Shown here one piece after another: positions 8,288 to 18,423 of a DNA stretch of 26,971 nt (positions are counted from its first letter, which is position 1; each line of letters starts with the position of its first letter). Both the position numbers and the translations under genes were made by a program. The notes under the pieces are model-generated. The model worked only from the letters and a program-made list of their open reading frames with translations, did not search any database and was not told the origin of the DNA. The stretch lies in assembly GCA_009731375.1 (NCBI GenBank), contig BJOX01000023.1:141032-168002 (forward strand), written 5' to 3'. The stretch comes from Paulinella micropora. Its lineage: Eukaryota > Cercozoa > Imbricatea > Euglyphida.

Positions 8288-8652
8288 TCCTTCCCCTCCT
8301 CATGCGCTTTCTCCTCCTGTTCATCCTCCTCAATTGTCACCTTCCCAGAGCTAAAGATCACGTTGATCGCGTCCAGCTCGTACGGGCGGCGGCGGGCCGT
8401 GTCGGGGTGCCCGCTGGCCACGTTGACTACCAACTCACCATCCACCCACCACCGCGACCGACGCACCGAGGTCCCACCCGCGCTGCAGGCTGGACTGCAG
8501 AAGTTGCACCACGGGAGCGGCGTACGCGGGCAGAAATGAGCCTTGCCAACAACAAGAGCAGCGAAGAAGTTGCAATCGACACATCCTCCTCCTGCTCCTG
8601 CGTCTACCTCCTCTTGCCTTGCCCAGGGGTGGCGGATCGCAATACGATGCCA
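8288..8652 (-). CDS. Possible coding fragment (exon?), unrecognised
   Basis: The minus strand is open from 8652 (after TGA at 8653-8655) into the gap at 8287, about 121 codons. The part nearest the gap reads like real protein: RRSRWWVDGELVVNVASG followed by ARRRPYELDAINVIFSSG and an acidic tail ending near EEDEQEEKAHEEGK. Codons there are GC-ending, unlike the surrounding repeats. TTCTGCAG on the minus strand at about 8497-8504 could be a splice acceptor, so the exon may be only 8288-8496. No family was recognised. A competing plus-strand frame (8302-8673, 123 codons) starts MRFLLLFILLN, which looks like a signal peptide but becomes low complexity. Only one is likely real; I favour the minus strand. 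Confidence 0.3.
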
Positions 8653-8802
8653 TCAACCAGCATCCCAGACTAGGACAATCCCACTGGGCCCGCGCCAAGG
8701 ACAGCCACATCACCGCCGCCGCCACCACCGCCACGCTCATCACCCGCACACACTTCATACCTAGCTGCCACAGAACACAACGTCTAAGTAGTTCGCGGCG
8801 CG

Positions 8803-8808
<6 letters not shown>
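8653..8808. other. Low-copy GC-rich spacer
   Basis: About 150 bases of low-copy sequence between the possible exon and the next microsatellite; nothing recognised. Confidence 0.5.
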
Positions 8809-8833
<25 letters not shown>

Positions 8834-8834
8834 T

Positions 8835-8871
<37 letters not shown>

Positions 8872-8901
8872 TGTTGTTGATGATGATGATGATAATGATC
8901 A

Positions 8902-8933
<32 letters not shown>

Positions 8934-9041
8934 TTGTGGTCGTTGTGGTCGTTGTTGTTATTTTTACTGTTGCTGTTGTTGCTGTTGTTGTCGTTGTCGT
9001 TGTCGTCGTCACGTCTTGTTGTTGTTGTTGTTGTTGCTGTT

Positions 9042-9073
<32 letters not shown>

Positions 9074-9076
9074 GAA
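8809..9076. repeat. (CT)n then (TTG)n microsatellite
   Basis: CT units to 8868, a short GATGAT block, then TTG triplets with CGT and GTC variants to 9075. Confidence 0.95.
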
Positions 9077-9157
9077 TTTAGGTAATAATAACACTAATGT
9101 AAATCAATGTCAAGATGGAGTGTGTCTATCGGCACCAATAAAATAAATAAAATAAAA

Positions 9158-9192
<35 letters not shown>

Positions 9193-9205
9193 ATGAATAA
9201 ATGAA

Positions 9206-9245
<40 letters not shown>

Positions 9246-9605
9246 AAATAAATAAATGAGTAAATGTATGATGATGTATGATGATGATGGATGATGGATG
9301 ATGGATGATGGTGATTGATGATGATGATGATGGTGATGGATGGATGGTGGATAATGGATGATGGATGAGGATGATGATGATGATGATGATGAATGATGAT
9401 GGATGATGATGGATGATGATGGATGATGGTTGATGACGTGGATGATGGATGATGGATGATGATGGATGATGGATGATGATGATAGATCATGATGATGGAT
9501 GTATGTATGTGTACACGTATGAATGTATGTTATGTATGTATGTATGTATGTATGTATATACGTGTGTACTTATGTATGTATGCATATACATGTATTTATG
9601 TATGT
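9077..9605. repeat. (AAAT)n, (ATG)n/(ATGG)n and (GTAT)n arrays
   Basis: A 60-base low-copy segment (9077-9136, ending CACCAATAAAATAAATAA) leads into AAAT units to about 9258, ATG/ATGG units to about 9495, then GTAT units to 9605. The segment before the AAAT tract may be the 3' end of a retroelement, but no second copy is in the window. Confidence 0.9.
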
Positions 9606-9718
9606 ACATTGTTCCTGATGCTGTTTTTTATTTCTTTTGCTGGCTTTTCTTATGTCTTCTGATGTTGTTCCTTTTTTGTTGGTAGCAGTAGTAGTCGTAG
9701 TAGTAGTAGTAGTAGTAG

Positions 9719-9811
<93 letters not shown>

Positions 9812-9973
9812 CAGTAGGAGTAGTAGGAGTAGTAGGAGTAGGAGTAGTAGGAGTAGGAGTAGTAGGAGTAGTAATAGTAGTAGTTGCAGCAGCAGTAGCA
9901 GCAGCAGCAGTAGTAGCAGTAGTAGTAGTAGTAGTAATAGTAGTAGTAGTAGTAATAGTAGTAATAGTAGTAA

Positions 9974-10009
<36 letters not shown>

Positions 10010-10036
10010 AGGGAGAGAGAAAGAGGAAGAGAAAGA

Positions 10037-10081
<45 letters not shown>

Positions 10082-10136
10082 GAGAGAGAGTGTGTGTGAG
10101 AGAGAGAGAGAGAGATGGAGAGAAAGAGGAAGAGAA

Positions 10137-10187
<51 letters not shown>

Positions 10188-10206
10188 GAGGAAGAAAAAC
10201 AGAAAG

Positions 10207-10238
<32 letters not shown>

Positions 10239-10315
10239 AGAGAGATAGAGAGAGAGAGATAGAGAGAGAAAGAGAGAGAGAGAGAGATTGAGAGAAGAGA
10301 GAGAGAGAGAAAGTA
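9606..10315. repeat. (GTA)n then (GA)n microsatellite
   Basis: After a 75-base T-rich spacer, GTA triplets with GGA and GCA variants run about 9684-10008, then GA dinucleotides with AAGAGG interruptions to 10313. Confidence 0.95.
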
Positions 10316-10555
10316 TATATGTTTTGAATAGTATATATAGAGTATATGTTTTTAATAATATGTATGATGAATATAGGGTAGAATATGTAACACCAGCTAG
10401 GTAAACCAGGAGTACTGTGTGTGTGTGTGAGAGAGAGAGAGAGAAAGAGACAGATAGATAGATAGATATATAGATAGATAGATAGAGAGAGAGAGAGACA
10501 CACACACACACACACACATACACACACACACAGACGGACACACACACACACACAC

Positions 10556-10596
<41 letters not shown>

Positions 10597-10735
10597 CAGA
10601 ACAGACAGACATACAGCCCATGACTGTGGGTAGGTCTCGCATCGACGTCATGAATGGCTTACTACTGCTGCTGCAAACTCTCTCTCTCTCTCTCTCACAA
10701 AGGCTCTAACCATCTCCGCCAGTGAGTCTCACTCT
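10316..10735. repeat. AT-rich spacer, (TG/GA/GATA) and (AC)n tracts, then a short spacer
   Basis: 10316-10415 is AT-rich low-copy sequence. 10416-10497 is short TG, GA and GATA blocks and 10498-10590 is AC repeats. 10600-10735 is low-copy sequence interrupted by a short (CT)n. Confidence 0.85.
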
Positions 10736-10741
10736 CTCTCT

Positions 10742-10798
<57 letters not shown>

Positions 10799-10834
10799 TT
10801 ACTACTACTATTACTACTATTACTACTATTAAAC

Positions 10835-10886
<52 letters not shown>

Positions 10887-10907
10887 CACTACTACCATTA
10901 CTACTAT

Positions 10908-10944
<37 letters not shown>

Positions 10945-10963
10945 GCTGCTGCTGCTACTACTA

Positions 10964-11040
<77 letters not shown>

Positions 11041-11070
11041 TCTCTCTCTCTCCTCTTTCTCTCTGGCTCG
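10736..11070. repeat. (CTA)n then (CT)n microsatellite
   Basis: CTA triplets to about 10967, with TTA and a single GCT run, followed by CT dinucleotides. Confidence 0.95.
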
Positions 11071-11104
11071 TTCGCTCGCTCGCTCTGGGACATAGCAGAT
11101 TATT

Positions 11105-11138
<34 letters not shown>

Positions 11139-11460
11139 TATGTATGTATGTATGCATGTATGTATGTATGTATGTATGTATGTATGTATGTATGTATGTA
11201 CATACATATGTATGTATGCATGTATATTTATGTATGTATGTATGTATGTATATTTATGTATGCATGTATGTATATTTATGTATGTGTATGTGTATATGTA
11301 TGTATGTATGTTGTATGTATGTATGTATGCATGCATGTATGCATGTATGCATGCATGTATGTATGTACATACATATGTACATATGTATGTATGTATGTAT
11401 GCATGCATGTATGTATGCATGTATGTATGCATGGAGAGAGAGAGAGAGAGAGAGAGAGAT
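11071..11460. repeat. (GA)n, (GTAT)n, (GA)n compound microsatellite
   Basis: A long GTAT array (11136-11432) is bracketed by GA tracts on both sides (11107-11135 and 11433-11459). Local strand flips TGTATGTACATACATATG occur at about 11197 and 11367. Confidence 0.93.
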
Positions 11461-11832
11461 GTGAGATCCTGCAGTAATAGTAAACATTCCAGTTGGTTAA
11501 GAGGAACGCAGTACCCTGTCTGAAAGCTTAGAAAATTGTGGGACCTCGGGGTTCAAAGGGGATGATGTAACTTTCTTACTAAGTTGCTGATTTTTCAAAC
11601 ATGACAAAAATGGTGTTGTAAAAATGCCTTTTATTGACGGTCTGTATTTCGCATTACAGACGGTCTGTATTTCGCATTACAGTGGGTCTGTGCACACTGA
11701 ACAAATTCCAAAATAAACAGTCGAGTTTGTCTGAAATTTGATCAGAACGATGCAAGAAAAAAAAGAAAGACTGGTGGAGAGAGAAGTAAAGAGAGAAGTG
11801 CGTGCTGTGTAGGCTGTGCTTGCTTCTGAAAT

Positions 11833-11833
<1 letters not shown>
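11461..11833. other. Low-copy island with possible degenerate tRNA-like sequence
   Basis: AGTTGGTTAAGAGG at 11491-11504 resembles a tRNA D-arm/A box and CTCGGGGTTCAAAGG at 11545-11559 resembles a T-arm/B box, about 60 bases apart as in a tRNA. The B box lacks its final conserved C and no acceptor stem was found, so a degenerate SINE head is only a possibility. A 23-bp tandem duplication (GACGGTCTGTATTTCGCATT plus ACA) lies at 11636-11681. Confidence 0.35.

Positions 11834-11904
<71 letters not shown>
11834..11904. repeat. Poly(T) tract ending at a gap
   Basis: About 71 T residues directly before a 384-N gap. If biological, it would be the poly(A) tail of a minus-strand retroposon now hidden in the gap. 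Confidence 0.9.
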
Positions 11905-12288
11905 NNNNNNNNNNNNNNNNNNNNNNNNNNNNNNNNNNNNNNNNNNNNNNNNNNNNNNNNNNNNNNNNNNNNNNNNNNNNNNNNNNNNNNNNNNNNNNNN
12001 NNNNNNNNNNNNNNNNNNNNNNNNNNNNNNNNNNNNNNNNNNNNNNNNNNNNNNNNNNNNNNNNNNNNNNNNNNNNNNNNNNNNNNNNNNNNNNNNNNNN
12101 NNNNNNNNNNNNNNNNNNNNNNNNNNNNNNNNNNNNNNNNNNNNNNNNNNNNNNNNNNNNNNNNNNNNNNNNNNNNNNNNNNNNNNNNNNNNNNNNNNNN
12201 NNNNNNNNNNNNNNNNNNNNNNNNNNNNNNNNNNNNNNNNNNNNNNNNNNNNNNNNNNNNNNNNNNNNNNNNNNNNNNNNNNNNNNNN
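11905..12288. other. Assembly gap (384 N) between poly(T) and poly(C)
   Basis: Both flanks are homopolymers (T before; 12 C at 12289-12300), which suggests the reads failed at low-complexity sequence. Confidence 0.98.
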
Positions 12289-12300
12289 CCCCCCCCCCCC

Positions 12301-12546
12301 GCCCTACTCTTTTCTCTCTCTTACTCAATCACTCTCCCTCCCTCTCTATCAGACACACTCTCCTGTCCTTGTTGCTGGTTGTACTTTTTGCTGATGATGC
12401 GATGCGGCTATGTCGTGTTATTTTGTTATTTTAGCTTATTTTCTCGTCGATTCCTTCATGTCATCCAGAAACATAATTGTCTAGAGAAGACAACTAAACT
12501 GCATATTAAATAAGTAAGATAGGGCCTTACACCCACTTCACATGCA
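12301..12546. other. Low-copy spacer, nothing recognised
   Basis: T-rich low-copy sequence without a convincing open frame. Confidence 0.5.
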
Positions 12547-12698
12547 GTCTCTCTCTCTCTATATATATATATACATAAATATACATATATATATATAATC
12601 TCTCTCTCTCTCTCTCTCTCTCCCTCCCTCTTTCCTCCCTCCCTCCCTCCCTCTCTCCCTCTCTCTCTCTCTCTCCCCTCTCTCCCCTCTCTCCCTCC

Positions 12699-12735
<37 letters not shown>

Positions 12736-12850
12736 TCTCACACACACTCTCTCACACACACACACTCTCTCTCTATCTATCTCTATCTCTCTCCCTCTCC
12801 CTCTCTCTCTCTCCCTCTCCCTCTCTCTCTCTCCCTCTCTCTCTCTCTAT

Positions 12851-12887
<37 letters not shown>

Positions 12888-12936
12888 CATCCATCCATCC
12901 ACCCATCCACCCATCCATCCATCCATCCATCCATTC

Positions 12937-12995
<59 letters not shown>

Positions 12996-13004
12996 ATCTA
13001 TCTA

Positions 13005-13041
<37 letters not shown>

Positions 13042-13208
13042 CTCTCTCTCTTTCACTCTATCTATCTCTCTCTCTATCTATCTATCTATCTATCCATCTA
13101 TCTATCTATCTATCTATCAATCTCTCTCTCTCTCTCTCTCTCTCGATCTCTCTCGATCTCTCTCTCTCTCTCCCTCCCTCCCTCCCTCCCTCCCTCTCTC
13201 TCTCTCTT

Positions 13209-13239
<31 letters not shown>

Positions 13240-13279
13240 TTCTCTGCCTTTTTACTTCCCTTCGTTTTCCTTTCACAAT

Positions 13280-13312
<33 letters not shown>

Positions 13313-13365
13313 TTTTTTTCTCACACACACTCTCTCTCCTCTCTCTCTCTCTCTCTTTTTTTCTA
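12547..13365. repeat. Compound (CT)/(TA)/(AC)/(TCTA)/(ATCC) microsatellite
   Basis: More than 800 bases of alternating short blocks, including CT at 12600-12720, AC/CT at 12719-12770, TCTA and ATCC at 12848-13120, and CT with CCCT and poly(C)/poly(T) interruptions to 13365. No coding sequence. Confidence 0.95.
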
Positions 13366-13757
13366 TTAACTCAAAGTTAGACAGAACTTTAAAACTTATA
13401 AATCCGTGTATCTTTACAATTTAAGCGTAAAGGGTAAAGTGTTATTAATCATACATTCATACATATTCTTTCACACACATAAGGGCTATGGGCGGTGGGG
13501 AGATGCATCAGCACGATGGTTATACGTTACATTACATTACGTTACATTACATTACATTACATTACATTACATTAGCTTAAAAACGACACGCCTGACATCC
13601 TTATTTCGAATCGTATCTCATAAATACCATTTGAAAATAAGAATCCATACACAGCAATAATACTGGATAGGGAGCCTAAGCGCTGGCTCACCCTGTTTCC
13701 AGTGTTACATATGATCCACTTTATTCTTACTATCATTATACTTCTTAGTAAAAAACA
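13366..13757. repeat. Low-copy island with (ATTAC)n pentamer
   Basis: The ATTAC tract (about 13525-13573, with GTTAC variants) divides about 390 bases of low-copy sequence. No domain is recognisable in the frames across it. Confidence 0.7.
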
Positions 13758-14017
<260 letters not shown>

Positions 14018-14168
14018 GCTATGCCACAGGCTTACGGAGCAGGGAAGAATGCACTAGAAGCCTATGCCAAGCTTCCTGAAGAAGCCGTCATTCATACATA
14101 CACACATAGATACATACATACATACATACATAAATACATACATACATACATACATACATACATGTTGC

Positions 14169-14207
<39 letters not shown>

Positions 14208-14355
14208 GTTGTTGTTGTTGTTGTTGTTGTGGTGGTGGTGGTGGTGGTGGCGGTGGTGGTGGTCGTCGTTGTCGTCGTCATTCTTGTTGTTGTTGTTGTT
14301 GTTGTTATTGTTGTCGTTGTTGTTGTTGCTGTTATTGTTATTGTTGTTATTGTTG

Positions 14356-14393
<38 letters not shown>

Positions 14394-14418
14394 TATTATT
14401 ATTATTATTATTATTATT
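14018..14418. repeat. Short island, then (CATA)n, (TTG)n, (TTA)n arrays
   Basis: A 73-base low-copy island (14018-14090) leads into CATA units to 14163, TTG triplets with GGT and GTC variants to about 14345, and TTA triplets to 14418. Confidence 0.93.
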
Positions 14419-14419
14419 G

Positions 14420-14494
14420 GACACCGTGATAGCCCAGTGGTCAAGTTCTACCATCTGGGCCCTATCGCCAGTTCGATTCCCGTCGGTGCCACCA
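14420..14494 (+). mobile_element. tRNA-derived SINE head (RNA polymerase III promoter-like)
   Basis: A box A match TAGCCCAGTGG lies at 14430-14440 and a box B match GTTCGATTC at 14471-14479, spaced as in a tRNA. The first seven bases GACACCG pair with CGGTGCC at 14484-14490 (six of seven, one A-C mismatch), followed by a discriminator-like A and CCA at 14492-14494. The T stem and anticodon arm do not fold properly, so this is not a working tRNA. It sits directly after a (TTA)n array and is followed by about 20 bases and a gap, so any SINE body is hidden. Similar heads are common in invertebrate tRNA-SINEs; no family name is assigned. Confidence 0.65.
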
Positions 14495-14515
14495 GTATTT
14501 TCATTGAACATACCG

Positions 14516-14649
14516 NNNNNNNNNNNNNNNNNNNNNNNNNNNNNNNNNNNNNNNNNNNNNNNNNNNNNNNNNNNNNNNNNNNNNNNNNNNNNNNNNNNNN
14601 NNNNNNNNNNNNNNNNNNNNNNNNNNNNNNNNNNNNNNNNNNNNNNNNN
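14516..14649. other. Assembly gap (134 N)
   Basis: Unknown bases between the SINE head and the next (TTA)n array. Confidence 0.98.
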
Positions 14650-14654
14650 AGCAC

Positions 14655-14699
<45 letters not shown>

Positions 14700-14716
14700 C
14701 ATTATTATTATTATCA

Positions 14717-14747
<31 letters not shown>

Positions 14748-14821
14748 TATATTGTTATTATCATTATTATTATTATTGTTACCATTACTATTATTATTAT
14801 TATTATTATTATTGTTATTAC

Positions 14822-14906
<85 letters not shown>
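14650..14906. repeat. (TTA)n then (GTA)n microsatellite
   Basis: TTA triplets with scattered C and G substitutions, then about 18 GTA triplets from 14852. Confidence 0.95.
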
Positions 14907-15394
14907 AATCTGCCTTGGAGTGTTGACTGTGACATATTTGAGGGAAATCCCGATGAAAAAACCAGTCACACTTGCTAAACAGAGTTCCAGCCCAATGGCC
15001 TCAAGGCGTTAAACTGTGACGCCAACTCATAACCCTTTGGTGGTAGATGCTGGGGAGGAGGGTCGTTGCGCGCGTAAAAGATCTTAAACTCCGCATATGC
15101 TGGTTGATAGCCCAGGACCCAGCAGACACCAGATTGTTATGGGTGGGGTTTCGAGGCAGCTCTAGCAACCGCGCTTGGTGTATGCACTTGCACATTCGGT
15201 GACGTCTTGCAAGAGGTTGCTGGGACTGCGGAATAACCTCGGCTTAGTGCAGTCTTGCCCTCAGGAGCTCCATCGGTGGCCCCGATCATCAGGCGAGAGA
15301 CTGACACGGGGGGGTGGAGGACCTCGAACAAGGGTATTGGAGGCTTATGTCCGTTGAGGATATGCCATTAGCTGCATCAGTACGCCTCAGATAT

Positions 15395-15395
<1 letters not shown>
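14907..15395. other. Low-copy segment ending in (TTA)n; possible retroelement 3' end
   Basis: Nearly 490 bases of balanced composition with no repeat structure. It passes into TTA triplets through CAGATATAGTATTATT at about 15387. Short overlapping frames occur on both strands (for example minus 15137-15331) but none shows a recognisable domain. A 3' end tailed by TTA repeats would fit a 5'-truncated non-LTR element, but no second copy is available here to test this. Confidence 0.4.
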
Positions 15396-15447
<52 letters not shown>

Positions 15448-15480
15448 CATCATCATTATCATCATCATTGTTATTTTTTT
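15396..15480. repeat. (TTA)n / (ATC)n microsatellite
   Basis: TTA triplets to 15447, then ATC/TTA variants and a T run. Confidence 0.94.
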
Positions 15481-15660
15481 CCTCGCTGTTCCTTCACTGT
15501 CTCCTTCTGCAGACAGCCCCCCCCCCTCTCTCTCTCTCTCTATCTCTCTCTCCTGCTGCTGCTGCAGAAACCCCCACGCCAGCCTGCGCACGCCGGCCCG
15601 GCGAGCCAAATCGGCATTGCCATCGCTCAGGACGCTGCACGCTGCCATCCGGTCAAACGG

Positions 15661-15662
<2 letters not shown>
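15481..15662. other. GC-rich island between microsatellites
   Basis: About 180 bases with a short CT tract and a CTG/GCA block. CGCCGGCCCGGC at 15591-15602 is the same 12-mer found at the centre of the foldback elements, but the flanks do not extend the match convincingly. Confidence 0.5.
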
Positions 15663-15704
<42 letters not shown>

Positions 15705-15880
15705 GTATATATTTACGTATATATATATATATATGTATATGTATATATATGTATATGTATATATATATATAGATATATGTAATTGTATATGTAATTGTAT
15801 ATGTATATGTATATGTATATATACTATATACATATATATTTATACATATAAATATATATATACATATATATATATAATTC
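15663..15880. repeat. (TA)n array with (GTATAT) variants
   Basis: Alternating TA with interspersed G and C giving TACGTA, TGTATA and TAATTG variants. Confidence 0.95.
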
Positions 15881-15901
15881 AACTGGTAAAATTCGATAAT
15901 T

Positions 15902-15904
<3 letters not shown>

Positions 15905-15936
<32 letters not shown>

Positions 15937-15962
15937 TTTTTTTTTTTTTTAANNNNNNNNNN
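15905..15962. repeat. Poly(T) and 10-N gap
   Basis: About 46 T residues with one G, then AA and a 10-N gap (15953-15962). Confidence 0.92.
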
Positions 15963-16032
15963 GATTTGAAACCTTTTGTTCTGGGTCAGCAGCCTTGCCC
16001 TACCATCTTGATTGACAGAGATCAATCAGCGT

Positions 16033-16360
16033 ATATATGTATGTATATATGTATGTATCTATGTATCTATGTATCTATGTATCTATGTATCTATGTATGT
16101 ATGTATGTATCTATGTATGTATGTATGTATGTATGTATACCTCTCTCTGTTGAGCCTCCTTTTGTAAAGTATGTATCTATGTATGTATGTATGTATGTAT
16201 GTATCTATGTATCTATGCATGTATGTATGTATGTATGTATGTATGTATGTATGTATGTATGTATACCTCTCTCTGTTGAGCCTCCTTTTGTAAAGTATGT
16301 ATGTATGTATGTATGTATGTATGTATTTATGTATTTATGTATGTATGTATATATGTATGT
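16033..16360. repeat. (GTAT)n/(CTAT)n array with a 126-bp duplication
   Basis: A 33-base island (ACCTCTCTCTGTTGAGCCTC then CTTTTGTAAAGTA) occurs at 16139 and again at 16265, an offset of 126 bases, within the tetranucleotide array. Both copies of the island are identical. Confidence 0.9.
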
Positions 16361-16417
16361 ATTGGATTTTATCGGTCACCTCCACTAAATGTGATCACGT
16401 TACCCCAGTAAAAAAAT

Positions 16418-16517
16418 ACATATGCGGCGCGCAAAATTTGACGTGTTTTGCGGGCTCGCCGGCCCGGCTCCGGCCCGCCCGAAAAACACGTGAAATTTGT
16501 GGCTATCTGCATAATAT
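16418..16517. repeat. Foldback (hairpin) element, copy 2
   Basis: The left arm AAATTTGACGTGTTTTGCGGGC (about 16434-16454) and the inverted right arm (about 16476-16497) agree at about 20 of 22 positions. They enclose a GC-rich centre that includes GGCTCGCCGGCCCGGCTC at 16453-16470. The ends read CATATGC and GCATAATATA, as in copy 1 at 1437-1560. This copy has a single right arm and a more regular hairpin, so it looks closer to the ancestral form. Confidence 0.65.
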
Positions 16518-16565
16518 AGTGATGTTGGCTCTTGAAAGGCGTGCGTAGTAAAAGTGGATGGATGG

Positions 16566-16685
16566 ACGTGTCAATATATGTATGTTATGCTATGTTATGT
16601 CATGCCATGTCATGTTATGTCATGTTATGTTATTATGTTATGTTATCATGTTATGTTATGTTATGTTAGTTATGTTATGTCATAT
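16566..16685. repeat. (TATGT)-type pentamer array
   Basis: Irregular ATGTT/ATGTC pentamers such as CATGTTATGTTATG over about 120 bases. Confidence 0.9.
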
Positions 16686-16693
16686 ATCCATCC

Positions 16694-16736
<43 letters not shown>

Positions 16737-16849
16737 CATCCATCCATCCATCCATCCATATCTATCCATCCATCTATCCATCTATCTATCTATCTATCTA
16801 TCTATCTACCTACCTACCTACCTATCTATCTACCTATCTATCTATCTAC

Positions 16850-16882
<33 letters not shown>

Positions 16883-17027
16883 AATCCATCCATCCATCTA
16901 TCCATCCATCTATCCATCCATCCATCTATCCATCTACCTATCTATCCATCTACCTATCTATCCATCCATCCATCTATCCATCCATCTATCTATCCATCTA
17001 TCCATCCATCCATCTATCCATCCATCC

Positions 17028-17078
<51 letters not shown>

Positions 17079-17095
17079 CATCCATCTATCTATCT
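16686..17095. repeat. (TCTA)n / (TCCA)n array
   Basis: TCTA and TCCA tetramers mixed over about 410 bases. No other content. Confidence 0.96.
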
Positions 17096-17445
17096 ACTCG
17101 TGTCTCCGCAGGAACTGTGGCCCAAGTTTACAGCAACGTGGGTAAATACATTTTATACATACATACATACATACATACATACATACGTACATACGTACAT
17201 ACATACATACATACATACGTACATTCATACATACGTACATACATACATACATTCATACATACATACATAAGTGTGGCCCCAGTTTACAGCAACGTGGGTA
17301 CATACATACATACATACATACATACATACATACATACATACATACATACATGCATACATAGATACACGTACGTTACATACATACATACATACATACATAT
17401 ATACATACATACGTACATACATACATAAATACCACATAAATACAT
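17096..17445. repeat. (TACA)n array with a duplicated island
   Basis: The island AGTTTACAGCAACGTGGGTA occurs near 17128 (preceded by GTGGCCCA) and near 17280 (preceded by GTGGCCCC), both followed by TACA repeats. It is another short anchor sequence repeatedly joined to a microsatellite. Confidence 0.88.
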
Positions 17446-17587
17446 ACAACAATGCTTATAATAGTAATAATAGTAGCAAAAGCAATAATACTTACAATTG
17501 GTACATACATACATACACGTACGTAAAATACATACATACATACATACATACATACATACATACACGTACATAACATACATACATACA

Positions 17588-17621
<34 letters not shown>

Positions 17622-18150
17622 CTACATACATACATACATACAGACAGACAGACAGACAGACAGATATACAGACATACATACAGACATACATGCATACATG
17701 CATACATACATACATACATACATACATACAACAATGCTTATAATAATCATAATAGCAGCAATAGCAATAATGCTTATAATTAGTACATACATACATACAC
17801 GTACATAACGTACATGCATACATACATACATGCATACATACAACAATGCTTATAATAGTGATAATAGCAGCAATAGCAATAATACTTGCAATTGGTACAT
17901 ACATGCACGTACATGAAATACATACATACATACATACATACATACAACAATACTTATAATAGTGATAATAGTAGCAATAGCAATAATGCTTACAATTGGT
18001 ACATACATACATGCACGTACATAACATGCATGCATACATACATACATACATACATACATGCATACATGCATACACACATACAACAGTACTTATAATAGTG
18101 ATAATGGTGGTAATAACAATAATGCTTACAATTATAACAATTACAATACT
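17446..18150. repeat. Five-copy interspersed unit in (TACA)n
   Basis: A unit of about 80 bases beginning ACAACAATGCTTATAATAGT and ending near TTACAATTGGTACATACATA starts at 17446, 17728, 17840, 17944 and 18080. The spacing is 282, 112, 104 and 136 bases because the TACA spacer varies in length. A GACA block lies at 17640-17670. The last copy is truncated and abuts the MITE-like element. Confidence 0.85.
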
Positions 18151-18159
18151 AATACACTA

Positions 18160-18351
18160 AGGTCAGTTGAAAATTTCGGCCACCTCACTTTTCGGCCAAC
18201 CGTAAATACGGGAAATTTTGGGCTAAGCTTTCATTTGTGGACAACAAATGTACCGTAATTACCGGCTGGCCGAAATTTTTCACAACGTTGAACAACAAAT
18301 ACACCGTTATTACGGGATTATTTGTTTTGGCCGAAATTTTTCACTACACCT
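18160..18351. mobile_element. MITE-like element with terminal inverted repeats and TA flanks
   Basis: The left end AGGTCAGTTGAAAATTTCGG (from 18160) and the inverted right end (GGCCGAAATTTTTCACTACACCT, ending 18351) match over about 22 bases with a few differences. Both outer flanks are TA (18158-18159 and 18352-18353), the target duplicated by Tc1/mariner-type transposases. The 192-bp interior has no coding capacity. The right-end module GGCCGAAATTTTTCAC is present twice (18268-18283 and 18329-18344), each preceded by ACAACAAAT, so the element carries an internal duplication. Confidence 0.65.
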
Positions 18352-18380
18352 TATTATTTTTTCTGCGAGAGGACGAATGC

Positions 18381-18381
18381 A

Positions 18382-18422
<41 letters not shown>
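18381..18422. repeat. (TCTA)n directly upstream of family A copy 2
   Basis: About ten TCTA units end where the retrotransposon reading frame begins. Confidence 0.95.
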
Positions 18423-18423
18423 C

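Noticed and set aside
8302-8673. Secreted protein on the plus strand starting MRFLLLFILLN
   Set aside because: The hydrophobic start is followed by low-complexity residues and overlaps a more protein-like minus-strand frame. Kept only as an alternative.
12301-12546. Gene in the low-copy spacer after the poly(C)
   Set aside because: Frames are short, T-rich and rely on the preceding gap. No domain or splice structure was seen.
14420-14494. Functional tRNA gene
   Set aside because: The T stem has mismatches and no proper anticodon arm can be folded. SINE head is the better explanation.
15591-15602. Third foldback element copy, based on the 12-mer CGCCGGCCCGGC
   Set aside because: The flanking arms and ends of the foldback element are absent, so the shared GC-rich 12-mer may be chance.
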